From: Clostridia bacterium
GTDB lineage: Bacteria > Bacillota > Clostridia > Oscillospirales > CAG-272
Assembly (NCBI GenBank): GCA_017398585.1
Contig: JAFQFS010000151.1
Location: forward strand, 1 to 38,216
Direction: 5' to 3'
DNA length: 38,216 nt
Position numbers and translations under genes: made by a program. Under the pieces are notes generated by a model that worked only from the letters and a program-made list of their open reading frames with translations, was not told the DNA's origin and made no database searches. Shown piece by piece: positions 24,376-33,231 of the stretch; the first letter of the stretch is position 1, and the number at the start of each line of letters is the position of its first letter.

Positions 24376-25446
24376 TCAGAACTGTACGGTCTTGCCTTCG
24401 GCTGCGGACTTGAACGCCGCTTCGATGACCTTGAACGTACGCATGACTTCGCACGGCTTGACGATCAGTTCTTCCGTTCCCGCAAGAACGCCTGCGATGT
24501 TCTTGTAGACAGAACCCCAGTCACCGCCCGCACCGACGTCGGAAACTTCCAGTTCTTCGAATTCTTCAATAAAGTGACGCTTCTGTTTGCGGGTGATGAC
24601 CTTGTGGTCGATGAACGCCGGAACGTCGATGACCTTGTTTTCGTCCTTCTTGATGCGGCGGACCTTGACCGTCGGGTCGCCCATATCCTGCATCGTCATC
24701 GCACCGCGGTCCCCGTAGACCATCCAGCGCGGGAGCGGGATCGGCGAATAGGTGACAACTTCCATGTGCGCAACGAGACCGCTTTCGAACGTGATGATGA
24801 CCTTCGAATAGTCGTCCACTTCTTCCGACCAGAGCGGGAAGACGTTCGCGGAAACGGACTTGATCGGTTCCTTGATGAGCCAGCAGATCTGGTCAAGCAT
24901 ATGAACGCCCCAGTCGAGGAGCATGCCGCCGCCGTGGTCCTTCATGCCGCGCCAGTTGTACATATCGCCGTTGCCGTTCGGGGACTGGATGCGGGATTCA
25001 ATCATGTACGGCTTGCCGATCTCGCCGTTTTCAATCGCGGTTTTGATCATCATGAAGTCACGGTCCCAGCGGCGGTTCTGATGTACGGTGAACAGTTTGC
25101 CGGTACGTTCGGATGTATCGATCATGCGCTGAAGTTCTTCGCTGGTCATTGCCGCCGGCTTTTCGGACATGACGTTGAAGCCCGCTTCCATCGCACGGCA
25201 CGCCATTTCACAGTGGTAGTTGTTCGGTGTTCCGACCAGAACGAGGTCGAATCCGCCTTCATGAGCAAAGAAATCGTCGAGATTGTCGTACGCTGCAAGT
25301 CCTCTTTCCTTTGCGTATGCGAGACGCGCGGGGTCGATGTCGTACGCTGCAACCGGTTCAAACGGGACGTCCGCACGGCGAACCGCGTCCACATGATAAC
25401 CGCCTGCCATACCGCCGAAGCCGATAATACCGAGTTTGTATGCCAT
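24376..25446 (-). CDS. Gfo/Idh/MocA-family NAD(P)-dependent oxidoreductase
   Basis: A 356-residue sugar or inositol-type dehydrogenase. The N-terminal Rossmann fold begins YKLGIIGFGGMAGGYH (3-18) and has the catalytic-site EKP motif in MSEKPAAMT (95-97). The C-terminal domain contains DHGGGMLLDWGVHMLDQICWL with the expected Asp and His. Ten codons upstream remain open, but the ATG at 25446 has GGAGGAAATT in front and begins the conserved fold. It is the first gene of the group including the GH172 protein, so a sugar substrate is likely; the specific one is unknown. Confidence 0.9.
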   Translation of the reverse strand: MAYKLGIIGFGGMAGGYHVDAVRRADVPFEPVAAYDIDPARLAYAKERGLAAYDNLDDFFAHEGGFDLVLVGTPNNYHCEMACRAMEAGFNVMSEKPAAMTSEELQRMIDTSERTGKLFTVHQNRRWDRDFMMIKTAIENGEIGKPYMIESRIQSPNGNGDMYNWRGMKDHGGGMLLDWGVHMLDQICWLIKEPIKSVSANVFPLWSEEVDDYSKVIITFESGLVAHMEVVTYSPIPLPRWMVYGDRGAMTMQDMGDPTVKVRRIKKDENKVIDVPAFIDHKVITRKQKRHFIEEFEELEVSDVGAGGDWGSVYKNIAGVLAGTEELIVKPCEVMRTFKVIEAAFKSAAEGKTVQF

Positions 25447-25488
25447 AATTTCCTCCGTTCTGCCGTAGGGCAGCATATATTTTTCTTT

Positions 25489-25517
25489 ATTTTATACGTT
25501 TTCATCAAAAATGTCAA
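25489..25517 (-). promoter_or_regulatory. Promoter of the oxidoreductase/GH172 group
   Basis: Minus strand TTGACA (25517-25512), 17 nt, TAAAAT (25494-25489). A CTGCC/GGCAG hairpin (25460-25473) lies in the short leader before the gene. It diverges from the putP promoter, whose -35 is about 50 bp away. Confidence 0.8.
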
Positions 25518-25568
25518 TCCTGTACGCAAAAAAATCCCACATTTTTATCAGATATTCTCCAAACCACC

Positions 25569-25597
25569 TTGACAGCATTACAGGAAAATGCTATAAT
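25569..25597 (+). promoter_or_regulatory. Consensus promoter of putP
   Basis: TTGACA (25569-25574), 17 nt, TATAAT (25592-25597), an exact consensus. The spacer begins GCATT and ends AATGC (25575-25591), forming an inverted repeat between the two hexamers that could be an operator. AGGAGTGACCTT precedes the ATG at 25633. Confidence 0.9.
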
Positions 25598-25632
25598 GCA
25601 CAATAAAATAATCCTATATCAGGAGTGACCTT

Positions 25633-27198
25633 ATGAAAATCACAATGATCGTTCTTGCCATCATCTGCTACATGATTATGGTCATGTACATTGGTGTGCG
25701 GTGTTCCAAAAACAACAAATCGTCCGACGATTTCTACCTCGGCGGACGAAAGCTCGGCCCGTTCGTCACGGCGATGAGCGCGGAAGCGTCCGATATGTCC
25801 TCGTGGCTGCTGATGGGGCTTCCGGGCGTTGCCCTGCTGACCGGCGTCTCGGGCGGCACCACAGGATTCGCGGAAGCGTTCTGGACCGCGCTCGGTCTCG
25901 GGATCGGCACGTATCTGAACTGGCTGATCGTGTCCCGCCGGATCCGCATTTATTCCGAGAAAAACAATTCCGCGACCATTCCGGACTTCTTCTCCAACCG
26001 TTTCGGGGACAGCTCCGGGATCCTTACGCTGATCGCGGCACTGGTTATCATCGTTTTCTTTGTGCCGTACACCGGTTCCGGTTTTGCGGCCATCGGCAAG
26101 CTCTTCAATTCCCTGTTCGGGATTGACTATCATGTCGCTCTGATCGTCGGCGGCGCGGTGATCGTGTTCTATACCATGGTCGGCGGCTTCCTTGCGGCAT
26201 CCACCACGGACTTCATCCAGTCCATCGTCATGAGCATTGCTTTGTTCGTTATCGTATGCTTCGGCATCGAAAATGCGGGCGGCATGGCCGCTGTTGCCGA
26301 AAATGCAAAAGCTCTGACTTCCTCCGGTACCCTCTCCGAATACTTCAGCCTGACCGGCACCGACGGTGCCTACGGCTTCCTTCCCATCGTATCGACGCTT
26401 GCGTGGGGGCTCGGTTACTTCGGTATGCCGCACATCCTGCTCCGCTTCATGGCGATCGAAGACACCGACAAGCTCAAGCTCTCCCGCCGGATTGCGACCG
26501 TATGGGTCTTCATCTCCATGGGCATCGCGATTCTGATCGGTTTCATCGGCCTGACATTCGCCATCAACCACGGCTTTATCACCGACGGCGTTGCCGCGGA
26601 AGGATTCGACGCAGAACGTATCATTATTTATATTTCCGATGAGATCGCCAACACTGACAGCTTTGCGGCCGTCATAGCCGGCATCATTCTCTCCGGTATC
26701 CTTGCAGCAACCATGTCCACCGCAGACTCCCAGCTTCTCGCGGCGGCTTCCTCCGTCTCCGAAAACATCGTACGCCGGTTCCTCTGGAAAGACATTTCCG
26801 CGCAGAAGCAGATGTGGATCGCACGGATCTCCGTTGCCGTAATTTCTGTCATCGCGCTCATCCTCGCGTGGAATCCGGACAGCTCCGTTTTCCGCATCGT
26901 ATCGTTCGCATGGGCTGGATTCGGCGCTGCATTCGGTCCGGTCATGCTGTTTGCGCTGTTCTGGAGACGCACCAACAAGTGGGGCGCCCTTGCCGGCATG
27001 ATCTCCGGCGGCGGGATGGTCTTCGTATGGAAGTACGGCATCAGCCGTCTCGGCGGTGCATTTGCAATTTATGAACTTCTCCCCGCATTCCTGATCTCCT
27101 GCGTCTTCATCGTTGCGGTCAGCCTCGCGACGGCGGAACCCTCCGCAGACATCGTGAAGACTTACGACGAAGTGAACGAGCTGGTCAAGAAGAAATAA
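25633..27198 (+). CDS. putP: Sodium/proline symporter, PutP-type (SSS family)
   Basis: A 521-residue sodium:solute symporter with about 13 membrane spans. The N-terminus has DFYLGGRKLGPFVTAMSAEA followed by SDMSSWLLMGLPG, closely matching PutP, and the later family signature ATMSTADSQLLAAAS. PutP brings in proline with sodium ions. Close relatives move other small substrates, so proline is likely but not proven. It has its own consensus promoter and a strong terminator, so it is a single-gene unit. No putA or proline catabolic gene is beside it. Confidence 0.87.
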   Translation: MKITMIVLAIICYMIMVMYIGVRCSKNNKSSDDFYLGGRKLGPFVTAMSAEASDMSSWLLMGLPGVALLTGVSGGTTGFAEAFWTALGLGIGTYLNWLIVSRRIRIYSEKNNSATIPDFFSNRFGDSSGILTLIAALVIIVFFVPYTGSGFAAIGKLFNSLFGIDYHVALIVGGAVIVFYTMVGGFLAASTTDFIQSIVMSIALFVIVCFGIENAGGMAAVAENAKALTSSGTLSEYFSLTGTDGAYGFLPIVSTLAWGLGYFGMPHILLRFMAIEDTDKLKLSRRIATVWVFISMGIAILIGFIGLTFAINHGFITDGVAAEGFDAERIIIYISDEIANTDSFAAVIAGIILSGILAATMSTADSQLLAAASSVSENIVRRFLWKDISAQKQMWIARISVAVISVIALILAWNPDSSVFRIVSFAWAGFGAAFGPVMLFALFWRRTNKWGALAGMISGGGMVFVWKYGISRLGGAFAIYELLPAFLISCVFIVAVSLATAEPSADIVKTYDEVNELVKKK

Positions 27199-27207
27199 AA
27201 TTCCTGT

Positions 27208-27262
27208 AAGAAATACAAAGAAGGTGCAGTCCGAAACGGACTGCACCTTTTCTGTATTTCTT
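27208..27262. terminator. Long bidirectional terminator between putP and the lipoprotein gene
   Basis: The core stem AAGGTGCAGTCCG / CGGACTGCACCTT (27221-27249) has a 3-nt loop and is followed by TTTTCTGTATTTCTT. The flanks AAGAAATACA and TGTATTTCTT also pair, making about 26 paired positions with one mismatch and one G-U. It serves both convergent genes. Confidence 0.93.
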
Positions 27263-27285
27263 GGTTGATCTTGTCAGGACGGTTC

Positions 27286-28770
27286 TCAGCCTTCAACGAA
27301 GGTGTCGACGATTCTGGTGAGGAGCTTGTCGAAGACCTTAGCCTGCTTCTGATACTGGGAAGCGAGGTCGGTGTTGAAGGAGTTTGCCATGGTGTTGAGC
27401 ATGGAGCTGATGCCGATGCCGGAGAGGTAACCGATGTCGTAGCGGATGGAGCCGATGATGATATCGAGGGATGCTGCGGATTCCGCGTCACGGCTGACCT
27501 TACCGATCAGGGTTACGTCATAGTATGCGGGGGTGAGTTCGTTCTTGGATTCCGCGCCGAGGGTATCCATTACATGACCGGTCATGGTGTATTCCACATT
27601 GGTGATCGGAATGAAGTATACGGAGGCTACGTGCGGGTTGACGCAGTGGTAGTAATTTGCCTGGGTTTCGTCATACTTCGGCATGGGAAGTACGCCGAAC
27701 GGGGAGTCCATGGAACGCATGGTTGCAACGGAGTGAAGTTCGCCGTAGTAGAACAGGGACTGGTCCTGCTGATACATGGAGAACGCGGTTTCTTCGGTCA
27801 GACCTGCCTTGGACCAGCTCCAGCTGAGGTTTTCGTCGTACATGAGGGTCGCAAGCTTGTCGACAACGGATACGGCCTTTTCGGAATACAGGGTAACGGA
27901 AGGAACGTCGTTTTCATCCTTTGCAGCCATTTCAACGCCGCAGCCGATGAATGCGAGACCCATCATGTCACAGAAGCAGATGAGACCGTAACGGTCGTTT
28001 GTATCCATTACGCCGTCGCCGTTGAGGTCATCGGATACCATCGCACCCATCTCAACCATCTTGTCAACGGTCCACTTGCCGCTTTCCATAAGTGCGTACG
28101 GGTCTTCGATCTGATAGTCGCCGAGGATCGCCTTGTTGAACATGATCGCACCGATGGACTTCTTGTACATGGTTCCGATGTCACCGGTCAGCATATAGTT
28201 CTTGTGGGCGATGGAAAGGTCATTGATACAGTTCTGGTCCCACCATGCCGCGCCGAGATCGAGAGAACCCTGTGCCGCATAGTTGTTGAGTTCGGAGAGG
28301 AGACCGCTCTGGCTCATGGTGAATACCGCCATGAGATTGTTGGTCGCGAGCTGATATGCGTTGTCCTGTGCGGTCACGGACTGCTGGATCGCGGTGGAGT
28401 TGCCGTAAGCATCCATGTGTTCTACCTTGATGTCCACATTGAGCTTGGATTCCGTATTGAGCGTTCTGGTATAAACCGCGTCGTTGATGGCTTCACCGGT
28501 CATTTCTTCGGCATTCCAGTCAACGTCGCCCCATACGAAAACTTCCACAGGGTATGCGAGAACGGTAAAGGACTTGCCGTCGTAGTCGGTGCCTTCCGGA
28601 ATGTTTGCGGTGTAGCGGGTTTCTTCTTCCTTTGCGGAAGAGGTGTTGGCGGTGTCGGACTGAGCGGAGGGGGTATCATTGACTGCCGCTTCCCCGCTGT
28701 TGTCCGCACATGCGGTGAAAGTGGGGAGAAGAGCAGCCAGAATCAGGAGAAGAGAAAGTGTTTTCTTCAT
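27286..28770 (-). CDS. Extracellular solute-binding lipoprotein (ABC transporter type)
   Basis: A 494-residue secreted lipoprotein. A signal peptide MKKTLSLLLILAALLPTFTA ends at a lipobox cysteine (FTAC), followed by a Ser/Thr/Ala-rich tether. The body resembles family-1 sugar-binding proteins (GAIMFNKAILGDY, WTVDKMVEMG). It contains an EF-hand or dockerin-like loop, DLNGDGVMDTNDRYG, frequent in clostridial binding proteins. A GTG four codons upstream is in frame, but the ATG at 28770 starts a normal signal peptide and has GAGGTC in front. No permease or ATPase genes are adjacent, so its partners are elsewhere. Confidence 0.85.
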   Translation of the reverse strand: MKKTLSLLLILAALLPTFTACADNSGEAAVNDTPSAQSDTANTSSAKEEETRYTANIPEGTDYDGKSFTVLAYPVEVFVWGDVDWNAEEMTGEAINDAVYTRTLNTESKLNVDIKVEHMDAYGNSTAIQQSVTAQDNAYQLATNNLMAVFTMSQSGLLSELNNYAAQGSLDLGAAWWDQNCINDLSIAHKNYMLTGDIGTMYKKSIGAIMFNKAILGDYQIEDPYALMESGKWTVDKMVEMGAMVSDDLNGDGVMDTNDRYGLICFCDMMGLAFIGCGVEMAAKDENDVPSVTLYSEKAVSVVDKLATLMYDENLSWSWSKAGLTEETAFSMYQQDQSLFYYGELHSVATMRSMDSPFGVLPMPKYDETQANYYHCVNPHVASVYFIPITNVEYTMTGHVMDTLGAESKNELTPAYYDVTLIGKVSRDAESAASLDIIIGSIRYDIGYLSGIGISSMLNTMANSFNTDLASQYQKQAKVFDKLLTRIVDTFVEG

Positions 28771-28828
28771 AATTGACCTCACTGTGATTATGTTAATATT
28801 TTAATAAAATTATAAACACGCAAATTTT

Positions 28829-28857
28829 ATTATAAACAATTTTCACGTTTTTGTCAA
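28829..28857 (-). promoter_or_regulatory. Consensus promoter of the solute-binding lipoprotein
   Basis: Minus strand TTGACA (28857-28852), 17 nt, TATAAT (28834-28829), an exact match in a very AT-rich 130-bp spacer. GTTTATAAT occurs a second time about 18 bp downstream, giving a possible second -10 or a protein-binding repeat. Confidence 0.9.
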
Positions 28858-28900
28858 CAAAATTCAAAATTTAATCGCAGACACTTTCTACAAATTTTCC

Positions 28901-31900
28901 CTAAATTTCCACACTTCCTCGGTAAATTTCACAGGTTTCGCCGGTCATTGTCACATTTCCGCCGCTGTACCCGATCGTCAGTGCGCCGCCTTTGACGTAA
29001 ACGGTGATGTCTCCGGGACGGCAGAAGCCGTTTTCCACGGCAGCAACCGCCGCCGCACACGCACCCGTACCGCAGGCGTACGTTTCGCCGGAGCCGCGTT
29101 CCCAGATGTGCGCAACGAGAGTGTGATCATCGATGACCTGCACAAATTCGACGTTCGTGCGTTCCGGGAAGAGCGGATCGTGTTCAATGGCATATCCGCA
29201 GGACTCAAGGTCGGAGATAATGCTCGGGAATTCTTCTGTTTCGTGTGCGAAAATGACGCAGTGCGGGTTGCCCATCGAAACGCAGGTGATCTTATAGATG
29301 TCGCCCGCCAGTTCCGCGCGTGCCCCGACGATGCGGCCGGTGCGGGATTTCAGATTCACGGGAACCGCTTCCGGAGCAAATTGCGGCCGGCCCATGCTGA
29401 CCTTTGCGCGGATGACCTTCCCGTGCCGGGTGACGAGATGCGCTTTTCTGATACCGGAAAGGGTTTCGATCTCCATGTCGCGCTTCATGACAATACCGGT
29501 TTCGTAGAGATATTTCGCAACACAGCCGATGGCGTTGCCGCACATTTTTGCTTCGCTGCCGTCGCGGTTGAACATGCGGATCGCCGCATCCGCAGTACCG
29601 GACATGCCGGGTGCGTCCGGCGGAAGGATCGTGATGGTACCATCGCCGCCGATGCCGTAGTGACGGTCGGTAAAACTGATGGACAGCCCTTCCGGATTGC
29701 GGATGGGGGTGTTCATGCAGTCAAAGTAAATGTAGTCGTTGCCGCAGGTGTGCATCTTCACAAAGTCGAGTGTGACTTTGCCGGAGCGGAGGTTATTGAT
29801 GTCGACGAGTTCAATGCAGTTTTCGTTCCAGCGGCTCGCGATGCTGTCGGCGACGGCGTTTGCGGTATCAAGCGCGGTCAGACACGGGATGGCATGTTCG
29901 ACGGCGAGACGGCGGAGACGGACGCTTGCGTAGCGCGGATCCCTTCCCTTCGCAGAGGTGGACACGATGTAGTTCACAAGACCTTCGCTGATGAGTTCGC
30001 GCGGCGTGGTGCCGGGTTCATCGAGGTGAGAGACAGCGACCACTTTGACGCCGTGCTTGCGGATTGCCTGCGCGGTATTTTCGGTTGCGTAAATTTTGAA
30101 GCCGAGAGCGGCGAATTTCTTTGCGATCGGACCGATTTCGCCCTTGTCGGTATCGCGGACGGACAGGAAAACGCCGCCGTTTTCACGGAGCTGATACCCT
30201 GCCGCGCGGAGTCCCTTGAACAGTGCTTCGCCGAACGTCCCCGCAAGTCCGAGGACTTCGCCGGTGGACTTCATTTCCGGACCGAGTGCGGTGTCGAGCC
30301 CGCTGAGCTTTTCAAAAGAGAAGACCGGAACCTTGACCGCGACGTACGGCGAGGAAGGATACAGACCGGTGCCGAATCCCATGTCCGCGAGCTTTTCGCC
30401 GAGCATGCAGCGGGTCGCGAGGTCGACCATCGGGATGCCCGTGACTTTACTGATGTACGGGACGGTGCGCGACGAACGCGGGTTAACCTCGATGACGTAG
30501 AGTTCGCCCTGATAGATGAGGTATTGGATATTAATCAGCCCCCTCGTCTCGAGTGCGAGAGCGAGGTTGCGGGTATGGCGGACAATGTAGTCGGTCATGT
30601 CGTCGTCGACGTTCTGTGCGGGATAAACGGCGATGGAGTCGCCGGAATGGATGCCCGTGCGTTCGACGTGTTCCATGATGCCGGGGATAAGGATGTCCTC
30701 TCCATCGCAGATGGCGTCGACTTCAAGTTCCGTACCCATAAGGTATTTGTCGACGAGAACGGGGTTTTCAATGCCCTGCGCGAGGATAATCGCCATGTAT
30801 TCGCGGATGTCCGCTTCGGTGAAGGCAATGATCATGTTCTGTCCGCCGAGGACGTACGACGGGCGCAGAAGGACGGGATAGCCGACCTTTTCCGCCGCCG
30901 CGAGGGCTTCGTCCGCCGTCATGACGGTCTCGCCGACGGGACGGTTGATCCCGTAGCGTTCGAGAAGTTCGTCGAAACGTTCGCGGTCTTCGGCGCAGTC
31001 GATCATGTCGGGCGAAGTGCCGATGATCGGGACGCCGCACGCCGCGATATGGCGTGTGAGCTTGATGGCAGTCTGACCGCCGAACGCGACAACCGCGCCG
31101 ACGGGATTTTCTGCCTTGATAATGTTGGCAACATCTTCGGGAGTCAGCGGTTCGAAGTAGAGACGGTCCGCCGTGTCGAAATCGGTGGAGACGGTTTCGG
31201 GGTTGTTGTTGACGATGATGACGTCGTAGCCGGCTTTTTTCAGCGCCCAGACGCAGTGAACGGACGCGTAGTCAAACTCGATGCCCTGTCCGATGCGGAT
31301 CGGGCCGGAACCGACGACCATGACGGTACCGAGCGGGCTTCTGCTGTGCGAAGAGATGAACGCGGAAGCTTCGTCGTCCTCATCGTAAGTGGAATAGAAA
31401 TACGGTGTGTCCGCACCGAATTCCGCCGCGCAGGTGTCGACCGTGCGGAACACTGCGGGGAGTGTGTACGGGATGGTTTTGATGCCCGTCAGGCGGGAAA
31501 CCGCGCTGTCCGGGAAGCCGGTGAGCTTTGCCTGCTTGTACAGGTCGAAATCAAGGGCGGCTCCGGCCGCTTCGAGGGCATTTTCGAGATCGGCGATCTT
31601 CCTGATTTTCGTGAGGAACCAGCGGTCGATCTTTGTGATATTGAAGATTTCCTCGTTCGTGAGACTGCCGCGGCGGATCGCTTCGTAAACGAAGAAAATG
31701 CGCTCGTCGGTGCCTTCCGCAATGAGCTTCGGAAGATCTTCGGACGGGATTTCGCGGTATTTTGCACTGCCTGGGGAATCCATGCCGATGGACGCGCCGC
31801 GGACGGCTTTCATGAACGCCGCTTCGAAGCTGGGAGCGATCGCCATAACTTCGCCGGTCGCCTTCATCTGTGTGCCGAGCCGGCGGGTGGCGTAGACGAA

Positions 31901-32992
31901 TTTGTCGAACGGCCAGCGCGGGAACTTGACGACGATGTAGTCGATCGTCGGTTCAAAGCACGCCATCGTGGTGCCTGTGACCTTGTTTTCGATCTCGTCG
32001 AGGTTGTAGCCGATGGCGATCTTGGTTGCGACTTTCGCGATCGGATAGCCGGTCGCCTTGGACGCAAGCGCGGACGAACGGGAAACACGCGGGTTGACCT
32101 CGATGACGGCATATTCGAAACTGTCGGGATTGAGCGCAAACTGGACGTTGCAGCCGCCGGTGATCTGCAGTTCGTCGATGATGGCGAGAGCGGAATCTGC
32201 CAGCATGGTATATTCGGGTGCCGCAAGGGTCAGCGCGGGTGCGGCGACAATGCTGTCGCCGGTATGCACGCCGACGGGGTCGATGTTTTCCATCGAGCAG
32301 ACGGTGATGTGGTTCCCCGCGTTGTCGCGGATGACTTCGAATTCGATTTCCTTCCATCCGGCGATGCAGCGTTCAATGAGGATCTGACCGATCGGGGACG
32401 CCTGGATGCCCGTTTCGGCGATCCCGGCAAGTTCGTCCGGATCGTTTGCAATGCCGCCGCCCGTACCGCCGAGTGTGAATGCGGGACGGACGATGACGGG
32501 ATATCCGAGCCGTGCGGCGAGGTCGAGTGCACCGTCCACGGTGGTGGTGATATCGGAAGCGATGGTCGGCTGACCGATCTTGTCCATCGCCTCCTTGAAA
32601 AGCTGACGGTCTTCCGCACGATCGATGGTATCGGTCGCAACGCCGAGCAGACGGACGCCGTGCGATTCGAGGTAGCCGTCGTGTTCGAGCTTCATCGCGA
32701 GGTTGAGGCCGGTCTGTCCGCCGAGCGTCCCGAGAATGCTGTCGGGTTTTTCTTCCGCGATGATCCGCTTGATGACATCCTCGGTGAGCGGTTCAAGATA
32801 GATGCGGTCCGCCATCGCACAGTCGGTCATGATGGTCGCGGGGTTCGAGTTCACAAGGACGACCTCAATCCCCTCTTCCCGCAGTGCTTTTGCCGCCTGT
32901 GTTCCGGCGTAGTCGAATTCCGCCGCCTGTCCGATTACAATCGGACCCGAACCGATAAGAAGAACTTTCCTGATCGTAAAATCTCTTGGCAT
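28901..32992 (-). CDS. carB-dapF: Fusion protein: carbamoyl-phosphate synthase large subunit (CarB) + diaminopimelate epimerase (DapF)
   Basis: One frame of 1363 codons. Residues 1-1070 are a complete CarB: GSGPIVIGQAAEFDYAG (14-30), a first ATP-grasp half, a second half from GSGPIRIGQGIEFDYAS, and a C-terminal MGS-like regulatory domain ending near TASRWNEN-like sequence. Residues 1073-1363 are a complete DapF: KMHTCGNDYIYFDC, first catalytic cysteine Cys1151 (MCGNAIGC) and second Cys1307 (ACGTGACAAAV). CarB makes carbamoyl phosphate for arginine and pyrimidines; DapF converts LL- to meso-diaminopimelate for lysine and peptidoglycan. Only a few residues separate the domains. No Shine-Dalgarno precedes a start at the DapF portion. 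The Arg usual in CGNxxRC is Gly here. carA is not adjacent. AGAGGAGAG lies 7 nt before the ATG at 32992. Confidence 0.93.
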   Translation of the reverse strand: MPRDFTIRKVLLIGSGPIVIGQAAEFDYAGTQAAKALREEGIEVVLVNSNPATIMTDCAMADRIYLEPLTEDVIKRIIAEEKPDSILGTLGGQTGLNLAMKLEHDGYLESHGVRLLGVATDTIDRAEDRQLFKEAMDKIGQPTIASDITTTVDGALDLAARLGYPVIVRPAFTLGGTGGGIANDPDELAGIAETGIQASPIGQILIERCIAGWKEIEFEVIRDNAGNHITVCSMENIDPVGVHTGDSIVAAPALTLAAPEYTMLADSALAIIDELQITGGCNVQFALNPDSFEYAVIEVNPRVSRSSALASKATGYPIAKVATKIAIGYNLDEIENKVTGTTMACFEPTIDYIVVKFPRWPFDKFVYATRRLGTQMKATGEVMAIAPSFEAAFMKAVRGASIGMDSPGSAKYREIPSEDLPKLIAEGTDERIFFVYEAIRRGSLTNEEIFNITKIDRWFLTKIRKIADLENALEAAGAALDFDLYKQAKLTGFPDSAVSRLTGIKTIPYTLPAVFRTVDTCAAEFGADTPYFYSTYDEDDEASAFISSHSRSPLGTVMVVGSGPIRIGQGIEFDYASVHCVWALKKAGYDVIIVNNNPETVSTDFDTADRLYFEPLTPEDVANIIKAENPVGAVVAFGGQTAIKLTRHIAACGVPIIGTSPDMIDCAEDRERFDELLERYGINRPVGETVMTADEALAAAEKVGYPVLLRPSYVLGGQNMIIAFTEADIREYMAIILAQGIENPVLVDKYLMGTELEVDAICDGEDILIPGIMEHVERTGIHSGDSIAVYPAQNVDDDMTDYIVRHTRNLALALETRGLINIQYLIYQGELYVIEVNPRSSRTVPYISKVTGIPMVDLATRCMLGEKLADMGFGTGLYPSSPYVAVKVPVFSFEKLSGLDTALGPEMKSTGEVLGLAGTFGEALFKGLRAAGYQLRENGGVFLSVRDTDKGEIGPIAKKFAALGFKIYATENTAQAIRKHGVKVVAVSHLDEPGTTPRELISEGLVNYIVSTSAKGRDPRYASVRLRRLAVEHAIPCLTALDTANAVADSIASRWNENCIELVDINNLRSGKVTLDFVKMHTCGNDYIYFDCMNTPIRNPEGLSISFTDRHYGIGGDGTITILPPDAPGMSGTADAAIRMFNRDGSEAKMCGNAIGCVAKYLYETGIVMKRDMEIETLSGIRKAHLVTRHGKVIRAKVSMGRPQFAPEAVPVNLKSRTGRIVGARAELAGDIYKITCVSMGNPHCVIFAHETEEFPSIISDLESCGYAIEHDPLFPERTNVEFVQVIDDHTLVAHIWERGSGETYACGTGACAAAVAAVENGFCRPGDITVYVKGGALTIGYSGGNVTMTGETCEIYRGSVEI

Positions 32993-33048
32993 ATGTCTGC
33001 TCTCCTCTGAAATTGCAAAATGTGAGTATTTATAAATCTATTCGCATA

Positions 33049-33057
33049 ATTATACCA
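33049..33057 (-). promoter_or_regulatory. Extended -10 promoter of carB-dapF
   Basis: Minus strand TGGTATAAT, a TATAAT (33054-33049) with a TG extension. The -35 region (near TGTCAT at 17 nt) is weak, as is common with extended -10 promoters. Transcription would start near 33042. Confidence 0.65.
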
Positions 33058-33231
33058 CAAATCTGCAGAAAATGACATACCTGTCCGCAAATTTGCAAAT
33101 TTTGTTTTCTTGCATAAACCTCCGCTTTCGATGCGGGATATTTTTGTATGCGGCTTTGTCCGGTCCGGGAAAATTAATTTAACGCCGTTCAGGATATGGA
33201 ATATTGTACACTGTCCGCAGACCGCTCGCGG

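Noticed and set aside
29740-29810. An artefactual merger of two adjacent genes carB and dapF
   Set aside because: The junction has no stop codon, no ribosome binding site and no homopolymer run, and both domains are complete and in frame. A sequencing error cannot be excluded without reads, so it remains listed as a check.
29108-33010. A 1300-codon open frame on the plus strand, antisense to carB-dapF
   Set aside because: It has no recognisable domain or ribosome binding site. Long antisense open frames appear opposite most genes here (also 12887-15205 opposite topA and 5267-6877 opposite smc) and follow from codon bias toward C or G at third positions.
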